A stretch of DNA of 64,000 bases from NCBI GenBank assembly GCA_028564925.1, contig CM053029.1, positions 39,374,253-39,438,252 of the forward strand. Direction: 5' to 3'. Shown piece after piece: positions 34,196 to 45,983 of this stretch. The notes below the pieces were generated by a model. The model ran no database searches. It had not been told where the DNA came from and saw only the letters and a list, made by a program, of their open reading frames with translations. This DNA comes from Lithobates sylvaticus. Its lineage: Eukaryota > Chordata > Amphibia > Anura > Ranidae. A program made the translations under genes and the position numbers. The first letter of the stretch is position 1, and each line of letters starts with the position of its first letter.

Positions 34196-35278
34196 TCCAG
34201 AGATTTACTAGTAAAAGAAAAAATGTGATTTATCATTGATTTATCATTGATTTAATTGTATTGCTATACCAATGTATATTAAAAATAATGGTAAGGTATT
34301 ACCAATATAATGTTTCACCATAGAATGCATTACCTAAAATATACTCTATACTTTATATAATGTACCTCTAATATAATATATCACTGAGGTGTTGTATCTT
34401 ATAATCGCTATATGTGCCCGGGTAATGAAAGTTCCTAGGAGAATTTAGGAAGGAGACGTTAAAGTGAATTAAGTTTGATTTCTATTATACACGGGAAGTG
34501 TTGGTGATATAACACAAATATAATAAAAGCTTTATTTGTTGATGAATGTGTGATTTTGGTGGTGCTGGTTTGGTGAGCAGAAACCCTCTTACACTAGAGT
34601 TCCCCTTTACACCAAAGTGCACAGCGTCGCCCCTTAAAAATAAAATTTTGGTGTGCGCGGCTAAAGTGTTCTGTGTTTGTCTTGAAGAAAAAGTGGCAAC
34701 CCTAGGTGAAAACCTGGCAGATGAGAGCATGGATGTCCATATAGCCCTGGCCAATTAGAAGGGGATGTGCCCCAAGGAATGCTGGGTACCTGTATTTATA
34801 ACTGAAAAGCACATGGGCTTGGGGTTCGAGGTCCAGCCCACCTCTGAGGAGAGAGGTTTAGATGGGGAGGAGGCTGCCATGCGGCCTCAGGTGGGAGACC
34901 TGAGGGCCAGAGATACTGAATCTACAACCCATGGTTCTCTTGCAAGCTGACTGACTGGAGGATGTCCAAGGATCCTGTTTTGTATCCCTGGTATAGAGTG
35001 TTGCTTGAAAGTTGAAAGGAGGCTACCAGCTGTCCCTGGACATTGTGTGAGTATAGACCCACCAAAGGGATCCCTGAGACTGAATGTTGCTAGAATCCTC
35101 CTTTTGGTCCTAAAAGTCAGCATACTGGGTGTGTGAGCTAAAGGGGACACTGACTAGAAGCAAAGTCTGGAAAATACACTCTGCTTAAAAAGGGACTTGT
35201 TTCACCATATACAACCTGCTGCATAGTGCTACTGAAAGTCTGCTACAGTTGGTAAAGAAATTGCCCTCTCTGTAAATA
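34196..35278. other. No recognised gene
   Basis: No domain, tandem repeat or clear terminal repeat is seen. Short frames on both strands look random. Confidence 0.35.
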
Positions 35279-35782
35279 GTCAAAGCGGAGGTCCAGTTGA
35301 AAACATTTTTTTTTAAAGTCAGCAGCTATAGCTGCTGACTTTTAATAAGCACACTTACCTGTCCAGGGTGTCCGCGATGTCGGCCGCCCAAGGCAGATCC
35401 GTCCATCGGATTGGGTCCCGGCGCCGACATTCGAACTAAGGGAAACAGGCAGTGGAGGCCTGCGGCTTCACTACCCGTTTCCTACCGCATGCAGGAGAAG
35501 AAGGAGAAGAATGAAGATCACCGCAGAGTAGGAAGTGGCAGACTAGGACAATCTGCCTAGCAACAGCCATTTCTGGTACCGTATATACTCGAGTATAAGC
35601 CAAGTTTTTCAGCACATTTTTTTGTGCTGAAAGTGCCCCCCTCGGCTTATACTCGAGTCAATCACTTTTCTGCAGCAAATAATGAAATTTTCTGACCCGA
35701 CTTTGCAGCCCCGTATCTCGGGGTCACTTGGTGCTAGGATCCCCTTTTGCAAACCAAGTGGAACACTACAACTAGGGATGGG

Positions 35783-36046
35783 CCCGGTGCTCGATGCGAA
35801 CCCACGTTCGCATCGAGCACCGGGCGTTCGCTCGCTCGGCGAGCCCAGAACTATTTTGGCCGCTCGCATCACGTTCGTGTGATGCGAGCGGCCCCGCAAT
35901 GCATTGCGGCCGGCGCGGCCGGCGCAGTGCATTGCTGGCTGATGATTGGCCAAGCATGCACTGTGACCCCGCATGCTTGGCCAATCACAGCCCCGGAAAC
36001 TCGAAGAGCCATAATTGGCTACAGGCAGGACGCCTGTAGCCAATTA
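35783..36046 (+). repeat. Four successive hairpins at the hAT 5' end
   Basis: Perfect inverted repeats lie one after another. They are 19-bp arms at 35783-35801/35806-35824 (cccggtgctcgatgcgaac), 14-bp arms at 35859-35872/35879-35892 (gccgctcgcatcac), 17-bp arms at 35943-35959/35971-35987 (tgattggccaagcatgc) and 15-bp arms at 36012-36026/36032-36046 (taattggctacaggc). Such subterminal hairpins may bind transposase. Confidence 0.92.
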
Positions 36047-36086
36047 CAGCTCAGGGGCTTTAGTACACGCCCCCCCCCTATAAAAG
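35943..36086 (+). promoter_or_regulatory. Likely hAT promoter: paired CCAAT motifs and TATA box
   Basis: Each of the last two hairpins presents one ATTGG and one CCAAT (NF-Y-type sites) in inverted pairs, followed by a C-rich run and TATAAAAG at 36079-36086. This order is that of a Pol II core promoter. Transcription would start near 36110 and run through the minisatellite. Confidence 0.6.
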
Positions 36087-36239
36087 GCCGCCACGCCGTC
36101 TGCGCCGGTCACATGCTGTTCCGGCGCAGATAGAGCAGGATAGATCTGTGACACTCTGCTGGATTTAGTTAGTTAGAGAGATTTACTTAGAGAGATTGAG
36201 TTAGATAGATTGATTTACAAAGATTGATTTAGAAAGAGG

Positions 36240-39200
36240 GGCTTGTAGTGTGTTCGTGGCAGGCAGGCAGAGCTCCTATATTTTGTTCCCAGAAGCACCT
36301 ATAGGACTTGTAGTGTGTTCGTGGCAGGCAGGCAGAGCTCCTATATTTTGTTCCCAGAAGCACCTATAGGACTTGTAGTGTGTTCCTGGCAGGCAGGCAG
36401 AGCTCCTATATTTTGTTCCCAGAAGCACCTATAGGACTTGTAGTGTGTTCGTGGCAGGCAGGCAGAGCTCCTATATTTTGTTCCCAGAAGCACCTATAGG
36501 ACTTGTAGTGTGTTCCTGGCAGGCAGGCAGAGCTCCTATATTTTGTTCCCAGAAGCACCTATAGGACTTGTAGTGTGTTCGTGGCAGGCAGGCAGAGCTC
36601 CTATATTTTGTTCCCAGAAGCACCTATAGGACTTGAAGTGTGTTAGTCCAATCACACAGAGATCATATATTTTGTTCCCAGAAGCACCTATAGGACTTGA
36701 AGTGTGTTAGTCCCATCACACAGAGATCATATATTTTGTTCCCAGAAGCACCTATAGGACTTGAAGTGTGTTAGTCCCATCACACAGAGATCATATATTT
36801 TGTTCCCAGAAGCACCTATAGGACTTGAAGTGTGTTAGTCCCATCACACAGAGATCATATATTTTCTTCCCAGAAGCACCTATAGGACTTGAAGTGTGTT
36901 AGTCCCATCACACAGAGATCATATATTTTGTTCCCAGAAGCACCTATAGGACTTGAAGTGTGTTAGTCCAATCACACAGAGATCATATATTTTGTTCCCA
37001 GAAGCACCTATAGGACTTGAAGTGTGTTAGTCCCATCACAAAGAGATCATATATTTTCTTCCCAGAAGCACCTATAGGACTTGAAGTGTGTTAGTCCCAT
37101 CACACAGAGATCATATATTTTGTTCCCAGAAGCACCTATAGGACTTGAAGTGTGTTAGTCCCATCACACAGACCTATATTATCTTCCCAGAGGCACCTAT
37201 AGGACTTGAAGTGTGTTAGTCCCATCACACAGAGATCATATATTTTGTTCCCAGAAGCACCTATAGGACTTGAAGTGTGTTAGTCCCATCACACAGAGAT
37301 CATATATTTTGATCCCAGAAGCACCTATAGGACTTGAAGTGTGTTAGTCCAATCACACAGAGATCATATATTTTGTTCCCAGAAGCACCTATAGGACTTG
37401 AAGTGTGTTAGTCCCATCACACAGACCTATATTTTCTTCCCAGAGGCACCTATAGGACTTGAAGTGTGTTAGTCCCATCACACAGAGATCATATATTTTG
37501 ATCCCAGAAGCACCTATAGGACTTGAAGTGTGTTAGTCCCATCACACAGAGATCATATATTTTGTTCCCAGAAGCACCTATAGGACTTGAAGTGTGTTAG
37601 TCCAATCACACAGAGATCATATATTTTGTTCCCAGAAGCACCTATAGGACTTGAAGTGTGTTAGTCCCATCACACAGACCTATATTTTCTTCCCAGAGGC
37701 ACCTATAGGACTTGAAGTGTGTTAGTCCCATCACACAGAGATCATATATTTTGTTCCCAGAAGCACCTATAGGACTTGAAGTGTGTTAGTCCAATCACAC
37801 AGAGATCATATATTTTGTTCCCAGAAGCACCTATAGGACTTGAAGTGTGTTAGTCCCATCACACAGACCTATATTTTGTTCCCAGAAGCACCCATAGGAC
37901 TTGAAGTGTGTTAGTCCCATCACACAGAGATCCTATATTTTGTTCCCAGAAGCACCTATAGGACTTGAAGTGTGTTAGTCCCATCACACAGAGATCCTAT
38001 ATTTTGTTCCCAGAAGCACCTATAGGACTTGAAGTGTGTTAGTCCCATCACACAGACCTATATTTTCTTCCCAGAGGCACCTATAGGACTTGAAGTGTGT
38101 TAGTCCCATCACACAGACCTATATTTTCTTCCCAGAGCACCTATAGGACTTGAAGTGTGTTAGTCCCATCACACAGAGATCATATATTTTGTTCCCAGAA
38201 GCACCTATAGGACTTGAAGTGTGTTAGTCCCATCACACAGAGATCATATATTTTGATCCCAGAAGCACCTATAGGACTTGAAGTGTGTTAGTCCCATCAC
38301 ACAGAGATCATATATTTTGTTCCCAGAAGCACCTATAGGACTTGAAGTGTGTTAGTCCAATCACACAGAGATCATATATTTTGTTCCCAGAAGCACCTAT
38401 AGGACTTGAAGTGTGTTAGTCCCATCACACAGACCTATATTTTCTTCCCAGAGGCACCTATAGGACTTGAAGTGTGTTAGTCCCATCACACAGAGATCAT
38501 ATATTTTGTTCCCAGAAGCACCTATAGGACTTGAAGTGTGTTAGTCCAATCACACAGAGATCATATATTTTGTTCCCAGAAGCACCTATAGGACTTGAAG
38601 TGTGTTAGTCCCATCACACAGACCTATATTTTGTTCCCAGAAGCACCCATAGGACTTGAAGTGTGTTAGTCCCATCACACAGAGATCATATATTTTGTTC
38701 CCAGAAGCACCTATAGGACTTGAAGTGTGTTAGTCCCATCACACAGAGATCATATATTTTGATCCCAGAAGCACCTATAGGACTTGAAGTGTGTTAGTCC
38801 AATCACACAGAGATCATATATTTTGTTCCCAGAAGCACCTATAGGACTTGAAGTGTGTTAGTCCCATCACACAACCCTATATTTTCTTCCCAGAGGCACC
38901 TATAGGACTTGAAGTGTGTTAGTCCCATCACACAGAGATCATATATTTTGATCCCAGAAGCACCTATAGGACTTGAAGTGTGTTAGTCCCATCACACAGA
39001 GATCATATATTTTGTTCCCAGAAGCACCTATAGGACTTGAAGTGTGTTAGTCCAATCACACAGAGATCATATATTTTGTTCCCAGAAGCACCTATAGGAC
39101 TTGAAGTGTGTTAGTCCCATCACACAGACCTATATTTTCTTCCCAGAGGCACCTATAGGACTTGAAGTGTGTTAGTCCCATCACACAGAGATCATATATT

Positions 39201-40816
39201 TTGTTCCCAGAAGCACCTATAGGACTTGAAGTGTGTTAGTCCATCACACAGAGATCATATATTTTGTTCCCAGAAGCACCTATAGGACTTGAAGTGTGTT
39301 AGTCCCATCACACAGACCTATATTTTGTTCCCAGAAGCACCCATAGGACTTGAAGTGTGTTAGTCCCATCACACAGAGATCATATATTTTGTTCCCAGAA
39401 GCACCTATAGGACTTGAAGTGTGTTAGTCCCATCACACAGAGATCCTATATTTTGTTCCCAGAAGCACCTATAGGACTTGAAGTGTGTTAGTCCCATCAC
39501 ACAGACCTATATTTTCTTCCCAGAGGCACCTATAGGACTTGAAGTGTGTTAGTCCCATCACACAGAGATCATATATTTTGTTCCCAGAAGCACCTATAGG
39601 ACTTGAAGTGTGTTAGTCCCATCACACAGAGATCCTATATTTTGTTCCCAGAAGCACCTATAGGACTTGAAGTGTGTTAGTCCCATCACACAGACCTATA
39701 TTTTCTTCCCAGAAGCACCCATAGGACTTGAAGTGTGTTAGTCCCATCACACAGAGATCCTATATTTTGTTCCCAGAAGCACCTATAGGACTTGAAGTGT
39801 GTTAGTCCCATCACATAGAGATCCTATATTTTCTTCCCAGAAGCACCCATAGGACTTGAAGTGTGTTAGTCACATCACACAGAGATCCTATATTTTGTTC
39901 CCAGAAGCACCTATAGGACTTGAAGTGTGTTAGTCCCATCACACAGACCTATATTTTCTTCCCAGAAGCACCTATAGGACTTCTAGTGTGTTAGTGGCAT
40001 CACACAGAGCTCCTATATTTTCTTCTCAGCAGCACCCACAGGACTTCTAGTGTGTTAGTGGCATCACACAGAGCTCCTCTATTTTCTTTGCAGAAGCACC
40101 CACAGGACTTCTAGTGTGTTAGTGGCATCACACAGAGCTCCTCTATTTTCTTTGCAGAAGCACCCATAGGACTTCTAGTGTGTTAGTGGCATCACACAGA
40201 GCTCCTATATTTTCTTCTCAGCAGCACCCACAGGACTTCTAGTGTGTTAGTGGCATCACACAGAGCTCCTCTATTTTCTTTGCAGAAGCACCCATAGGAC
40301 TTCTAGTGTGTTAGTGGCATCACACAGAGCTCCTATATTTTCTTCTCAGCAGCACCCACAGGACTTCTAGTGTGTTAGTGGCATCACACAGAGCTCCTAT
40401 ATTTTCTTCTCAGCAGCACCCACAGGACTTCTAGTGTGTTAGTGGCATCACACAGAGCTCCTCTATTTTCTTTGCAGAAGCACCCACAGGACTTCTAGTG
40501 TGTTAGTGGCATCACACAGAGCTCCTCTATTTTCTTTGCAGAAGCACCCATAGGACTTCTAGTGTGTTAGTGGCATCACACAGAGCTCCTATATTTTCTT
40601 CTCAGCAGCACCCACAGGACTTCTAGTGTGTTAGTGGCACCACACAGAGCTCCTCTATTTTCTTTGCAGAAGCACCCATAGGACTTCTAGTGTGTTAGTG
40701 GCATCACACAGAGCTCCTATATTTTCTTCTCAGCAGCACCCACAGGACTTCTAGTGTGTTAGTGGCATCACACAGAGCTCCTATATATTCTTCTCAGCAG
40801 CACCCACAGGACTACC
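36240..40816 (+). repeat. 64-bp minisatellite, about 71 units, inside the hAT
   Basis: The unit is cctataggacttgaagtgtg, then ttagtcccatcacacagaga, then tcatatattttgttcccaga and agca. There are three zones. About six 5' units carry gtggcaggcaggcagagctc. Some fifty middle units mix the 64-bp form with a shorter form reading cacagacctatattttcttc. About thirteen 3' units carry gtggcatcacacagagctcc. Most units contain a pyrimidine-rich tract ending in cag. The array ends seven bases before the transposase ATG. Confidence 0.95.
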
Positions 40817-40823
40817 GACTACA

Positions 40824-43800
40824 ATGGCTGGAAGACCGCCAAGGGGAGGCAGAGCGTGCAGAGCCAAGAACACAGGGCAGGCAGGCTCTGTTTCTAGTGG
40901 ACGTGGCCGTGGACGTGGACGTGGTCGTGCATCGTCATCAGCACGTGGCCATGGGACACGCGCGTCTTTGTTTTCGGCAGCTGGACATGTGGAGCCGCAT
41001 CATGCTGAAGGCTTGGTAGAATGGATGACCAAGCCCTCCTCATCCTCCTCATCCTCTCTCACCCAGGCTCAGGGTACTGGCAGAGCATCATCAGCCACCC
41101 CTTCCCTAGACCCACCATGTCCTCCTGAGGAGTCCCCCGAACTCTTTGAGCACAGTGTTGGGTACATGCTCCAGGAGGATGCCCAACGATTCGAAGGCTC
41201 GGATGATGATACCCAGCTTGAGGAATCTGGCAGTACTGTTCCACCAGCTGCAGCTTACTGCCAGGTTTGCTCTAGTGGTGAAGAGGGAGGGGATGATGAG
41301 GTCACTGACTCCACGTGGGTGCCTGAAGGGAGAGAGGATGAGGAGGAGGACGAGGAGGACGAGGAGGAGGAGGATGCGGCGTCACATGTCCAACGAGGCA
41401 GGGTGCCCCCTGGAGGCCAGGTAGAGGCCAGCACAGCAACTGTACAACACCGCAGAGCTCCGCCTGTGCAGGGCGCTGCCTCTGCACGTTATCAGAAAAG
41501 TTCTTTGGTGTGGGCCTTTTTTGAGACGAGTGCAGCAGATCGCACCACTGCTATTTGCAATATTTGTCTCAAGCGTATCTCGCGTGGCCAAAACATCAGC
41601 CGCTTGGGCACCACAAGCATGACCAGACATATGGCGACCTGCCATGCAGCTCGTTGGCAGGCACACATAAAAGACCCACACCAAAGAACTAAGCGGACCT
41701 CTCCTTGCTCCTCCTCAGCTGGGATCTCCATCCCCACTACACCTTCAGTCCTCTCTGAAAGCTGCTCTGAGAGGACTGAAGGTGTAGAATTAGGTGTGTC
41801 ACAACCAAGTACTTGCAGTACACCGACGTCCGATTGCAGCAGGCAAATTTCCCTGCCCCAGCTGCTGGACCGTAGAAAGAAGTACACTCCCAGCCATCCA
41901 CATGCCCAGCGGTTGAATGCTAGCCTGGCTAAATTTCTAGCACTTCAACTGCTGCCTTTTCAGTTGGTAGACTCGGCCCCCTTCCGTGAGTTTGTTCAAT
42001 GTGCGGTTCCTCAGTGGCAGGTTCCCAAACGCCACTTTTTCTCACGGAAGGCGATTCCGTCTCTCTACCGGCATGTGGAGGGCAATGTCCATGCCTCGCT
42101 GGACAGGGCGGTCAGCGGTAAGGTGCATATTACCGCTGACTCATGGTCCAGCAGGCATGGACAGGGACGGTACCTTTCTTTCACGGCCCATTGGGTCACT
42201 CTATTGGCAGCTGGGAGGGATGCAGGACAAGGTGCAGTAGTGTTGGAGGTTGTTCCGCCACCACGCCTCCAAAACGCTACTACTGCTACTGGTTGTGACA
42301 CACCTCTCTCCTCCACCCCCTCCTCTTCTTCTTCCTCCAGTGCTCTGTCCTTGGAACCAGCGGTGCTCCGTAGGCGTACAAGGGGCTACGCAAGTACGCA
42401 GGCAAAAAGATGCCATGCCGTGCTTGCGCTGGTGTGTTTGGGGGACAGGAGCCACACTGGGCCAGAGGTTCTGGCAGCTCTGCAGGGGCAGGCCGAGAGG
42501 TGGTTGACGCCACGTCAGCTTAAGCCAGGAATGGTCGTTTCTGACAATGGCACCAACCTCCTCTCCGCCCTGCGACAGGGGCAGCTCACCCATGTGCCCT
42601 GCATGGCTCACGTCCTCAACCTGGTGGTGCAGCGGTTCTTGGGCAGGTTCCCAGGCTTACAGGATGTCCTGAGGCAGGCCAGGAAAGTCTGTGTGCATTT
42701 CCGCCGATCTTATAATGCCAGTGCTCGGCTGACTGAGCTGCAAAAGGAGCTGAACCTGCCCAAGAACCGCCTAATATGTGACATGCCCACCAGGTGGAAC
42801 TCAACGTTGGCCATGCTGCAGCGACTGCACACGCAGCAGAGGGCCATCAATGAGTACCTTTGCGACTATGGCACCAGGACAGGGTCAGGGGAGCTTGTTT
42901 TTTTTCCCCACGTCAGTGGAGCATGATCAGGGATGCATGCACTGTCCTCTCACCATTTGAGGAGGCCACGAGGATGGTGAGCAGTGACAGTGCATGCATC
43001 AGTGACACTGTCCCTCTTGTCCACCTGTTGGAGCATACGCTGCGTGGGATAATGGACAGGGCACTTGAGGCAGAACAGAGGCAGGAAGAGGAGGACTTCC
43101 TTGCCTCTCAAGGCCCCCTTTATCCGGACAGTGTTCCTCCTGTCCCACCCATCACACAGGAAGAGGAGGAGGAGGAGGAGGAGGAGGAGGATTGTGTGAG
43201 CATGGAGGTGGAGCCTGGCACTCAGCATCAGCAGCAGCAGTCTTTTAGGGATGATGTACAGTCCCAACAAACCAGTGGACTTGTACGTGGCTGGGAGGAG
43301 GTGGCTGGCGATCATGTCATCCTCAGTGACCCAGAAGACTCCGGACCGAATGCCTCAGCTAACCTACGCTGCATGGCCTCTCTGATCCTGCAAAGCCTGC
43401 GGAAGGATCCTCGTGTTCTTCGGATCAAGGAGAGGGACCATTACTGGCTGGCCACTCTCCTTGATCCGCGGTACCTTATCTTGCCGTCGCAGAGGGAGCA
43501 GAGGATGAGACATCTCAGGGAGGCCTTGCAGAAAGGTCTGTGCAACGCGTTCCCAGAAACTGGGAGGCTACAAACTCCTGGTCCTGGGCGACGACTTGCT
43601 GAGGCTTCGGTCAGTAGCAGAAGGAGCGGTGGGGAAGGTGGACGTCTGACCGATGCGTTCAGACAATTTTTTAGTCCGCAGCCCCAAGGTATGATCGGTT
43701 CCAGCAACCATCGCCAGCGTCTGATATACATGGTGCAGGAATACCTTGGGGCAAGGTCAGACTTGGACACCTTTCCCACCGAAAATCCTCTGGCTTACTG

Positions 43801-44032
43801 GGTCCTGAGGATGGATCACTGGCCAGAGCTTGCACAGTATGCAATTGAGCTACTGGCCTGTCCTGCCTCCAGCGTTCTTTCCGAACGCACATTCAGTGCT
43901 GCTGGAGGATTTGTCACCGATCATAGGGTGCGCCTGTCCACCGCCTCGGTTGATCGACTGACCTTCATCAAAATGAATCAGTCTTGGATCACCACCAGCT
44001 ACCAGGCACCTGAGGCGGATATAACCGAATAA
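40824..44032 (+). CDS. hAT transposase with BED zinc finger, one frameshift
   Basis: The frame runs from ATG at 40824 to a stop at 44032, about 1070 codons over two overlapping frames (700 codons to 42926, then on from within the overlap). Residues 25-45 are Arg/Gly-rich, and about 170-187 are acidic. A BED finger follows (WAFFETSAADRTTAICNICL, then TRHMATCH; C245, C248, H269, H274). The catalytic core shows HITADSWSS (first Asp), VVSDNGTNLLSAL (second Asp), PCMAHVLNL and TRWNSTLAMLQRL. The C-terminus is the hAT dimerisation region (ACPASSVLSERTFSAAGG, then HRVRLSTASVDRLTFIKMN). The frames part in a run of eight T (42898-42905) that is one T short. This could be a real mutation or a sequencing error. 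It would otherwise encode a cut-and-paste transposase making 8-bp duplications. Confidence 0.92.
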
Positions 44033-44149
44033 TTTTTAATATCACATCCCTTCAAGACTGCCTATGCTGATGCTGAGTGACTGTCCTCTTATGTTCACTG
44101 ACTATCCTCTTCCTCCTCCTCAATGATCCATGCTACCACACCAGTGCCT

Positions 44150-45590
44150 AAGGCACAATTTTTCAGCCCCTGTTTAACAGGGGGCGTGTACATACAATTT
44201 TTATAAAAAAATGCTTCGCAACACGTGTGACTGCTGTGCTCCAAGTACAGTATCTGTGAGGGGTTGCAGTGTTGTGGCACCAGCACCAGTGCCTAAGGCA
44301 CAATTTTTCAGCCCCTGTTTAACAGGGGCGGGTAATTACAATTTTTTAAAAAAATGCTTTGCAACACGTGTGACTGCTGTGCTCCAAGTACAGTATCTGT
44401 GAGGGGTTGCAGTGTTGTGGCACCAGCACCAGTGCCTAAGGCACAATTTTTCAGCCCCTGTTTAACAGGGGCGGGTAATTACAATTTTTAAAAAAAATGC
44501 TTTGCAACACGTGTGACTGCTGTGCTCCAAGTACAGTATCTGTGAGGGGTTGCAGTGTTGTGGCACCAGCACCAGTGCCTAAGGCACAATTTTTCAGCCC
44601 CTGTTTAACAGGGGCGGGTAATTACAAATCTTGATCTAATAGTTCACAGCAGGGCCCATTCCTGCGCCCACCAAGAGTAACTATGAGGGCCTACAGTCTT
44701 GTGGCAACACCGTCCACCACCACCGCCAAAGGCCCAATTTTTCTGCCCTGTTCATCAGGTGCTTGCAATTACAAATCTTGATCTAATAACTCACAGCAGG
44801 GCCCATTCTTGCGCCCACCAAGAGTAACTGTGAGAGCTTACAGTCTTGTGGCAACACCGTCCACCACCGCCAAAGGCCCAATTTTTCTGCCCTGTTCATC
44901 AGGTGCTTGCAATTACAAATCTTGATCTAATAACTCACAGCAGGGCCCATTCTTGCGCCCACCAAGAGTAACTGTGAGAGCTTACAGTCTTGTGGCAACA
45001 CCGTCCACCACCACCGCCAAAGGCCCAATTTTTCTGCCCTGTTCATCAGGTGCTTGCAATTACAAATCTTGATCTAATAACTCACAGCAGGGCCCATTCT
45101 TGCGCCCACCAAGAGTAACTGTGAGAGCTTACAGTCTTGTGGCAACACCGTCCACCACCGCCAAAGGCCCAATTTTTCTGCCCTGTTCATCAGGTGCTTG
45201 CAATTACAAATCTTGATCTAATAACTCACAGCAGGGCCCATTCTTGCGCCCACCAAGAGTAACTGTGAGAGCTTACAGTCTTGTGGCAACACCGTCCACC
45301 ACCACCGCCAAAGGCCCAATTTTTCTGCCCTGTTCATCAGGTGCTTGCAATTACAAATCTTGATCTAATAACTCACAGTAGGGCCCATTCCTGCGCCCAC
45401 CAAGAGTAACTGTGAGAGCTTACAGTCTTGTGGCAACACCGTCCACCACCACCACCACCCCCAATTTTTCTGCCCTGTTCAACAGGTGCATGCAATTACA
45501 AATCTTGATCTATTAACTCACAGCAGGGCCCATTCCTGTGCCCACCAGTCTTGTGGCTACACCAACATCTAATAGGGCAAATTTCTGCAG
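44150..45590 (+). repeat. 145-bp tandem array in the hAT 3' region, ten units
   Basis: The block caatttttcagcccctgttt and its diverged form caatttttctgccctgttca recur at about 44156, 44300, 44442, 44586, 44734, 44879, 45024, 45168, 45315 and 45461. The first four units carry the palindrome CCCCTGTTTAACAGGGG. The last six carry tgcgcccaccaagagtaact. The constant period across the change of type shows one array with two sub-families. Confidence 0.9.
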
Positions 45591-45601
45591 AGTATATACG
45601 C

Positions 45602-45983
45602 CAGGCCCCTACTTTCAAACATCCAACTTACAAACGACTCCTACTTGCAAATGGAAAGAGAAAACAGGAAGTGAGAGGAAATCTACCCCTAGGAAGGGAA
45701 ATTCTATCCTGTTAGATTTAATTTGGGAAAAAGGTATCTCCTCTCTACTGATACTTTATCACCAATCCTTGTTTCAATTAAAACCCCACTTTTTCCAAAA
45801 ACATTTGTCATTGGGACGGAAAGTGAGGTGACATGTTCTGAACAGATGTGCAAAGACAGCAAATGTTACAGGGGTGATAACCCCTCCCTATGTTCTCCAA
45901 AAAGCTTAAAAATAGATTTTTTTGGGATGGAGCTACACTTCATAATGTACCTGTTCAGATTCTACTTAAGAACAAACCTAAAG
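45602..45983. mobile_element. Truncated MITE inside the hAT (fourth level)
   Basis: The sequence cccctactttcaaacatcca through cttaagaacaaacctaaa matches 24624-25005, the MITE with TACAGGGGGTCCCC ends. The left terminus is decayed and the right terminus is missing. Confidence 0.75.

Noticed and set aside
35609-36139. Overlapping frames on both strands
   Set aside because: They arise because the region is made of perfect hairpins. No domain is present.
36240-40816. CRISPR-like array
   Set aside because: The units are contiguous and similar over their whole length with no unique spacers, and the setting is a eukaryotic transposon.
41059-43892. Many antisense frames across the transposase
   Set aside because: They are shadows of the GC-rich transposase coding sequence.
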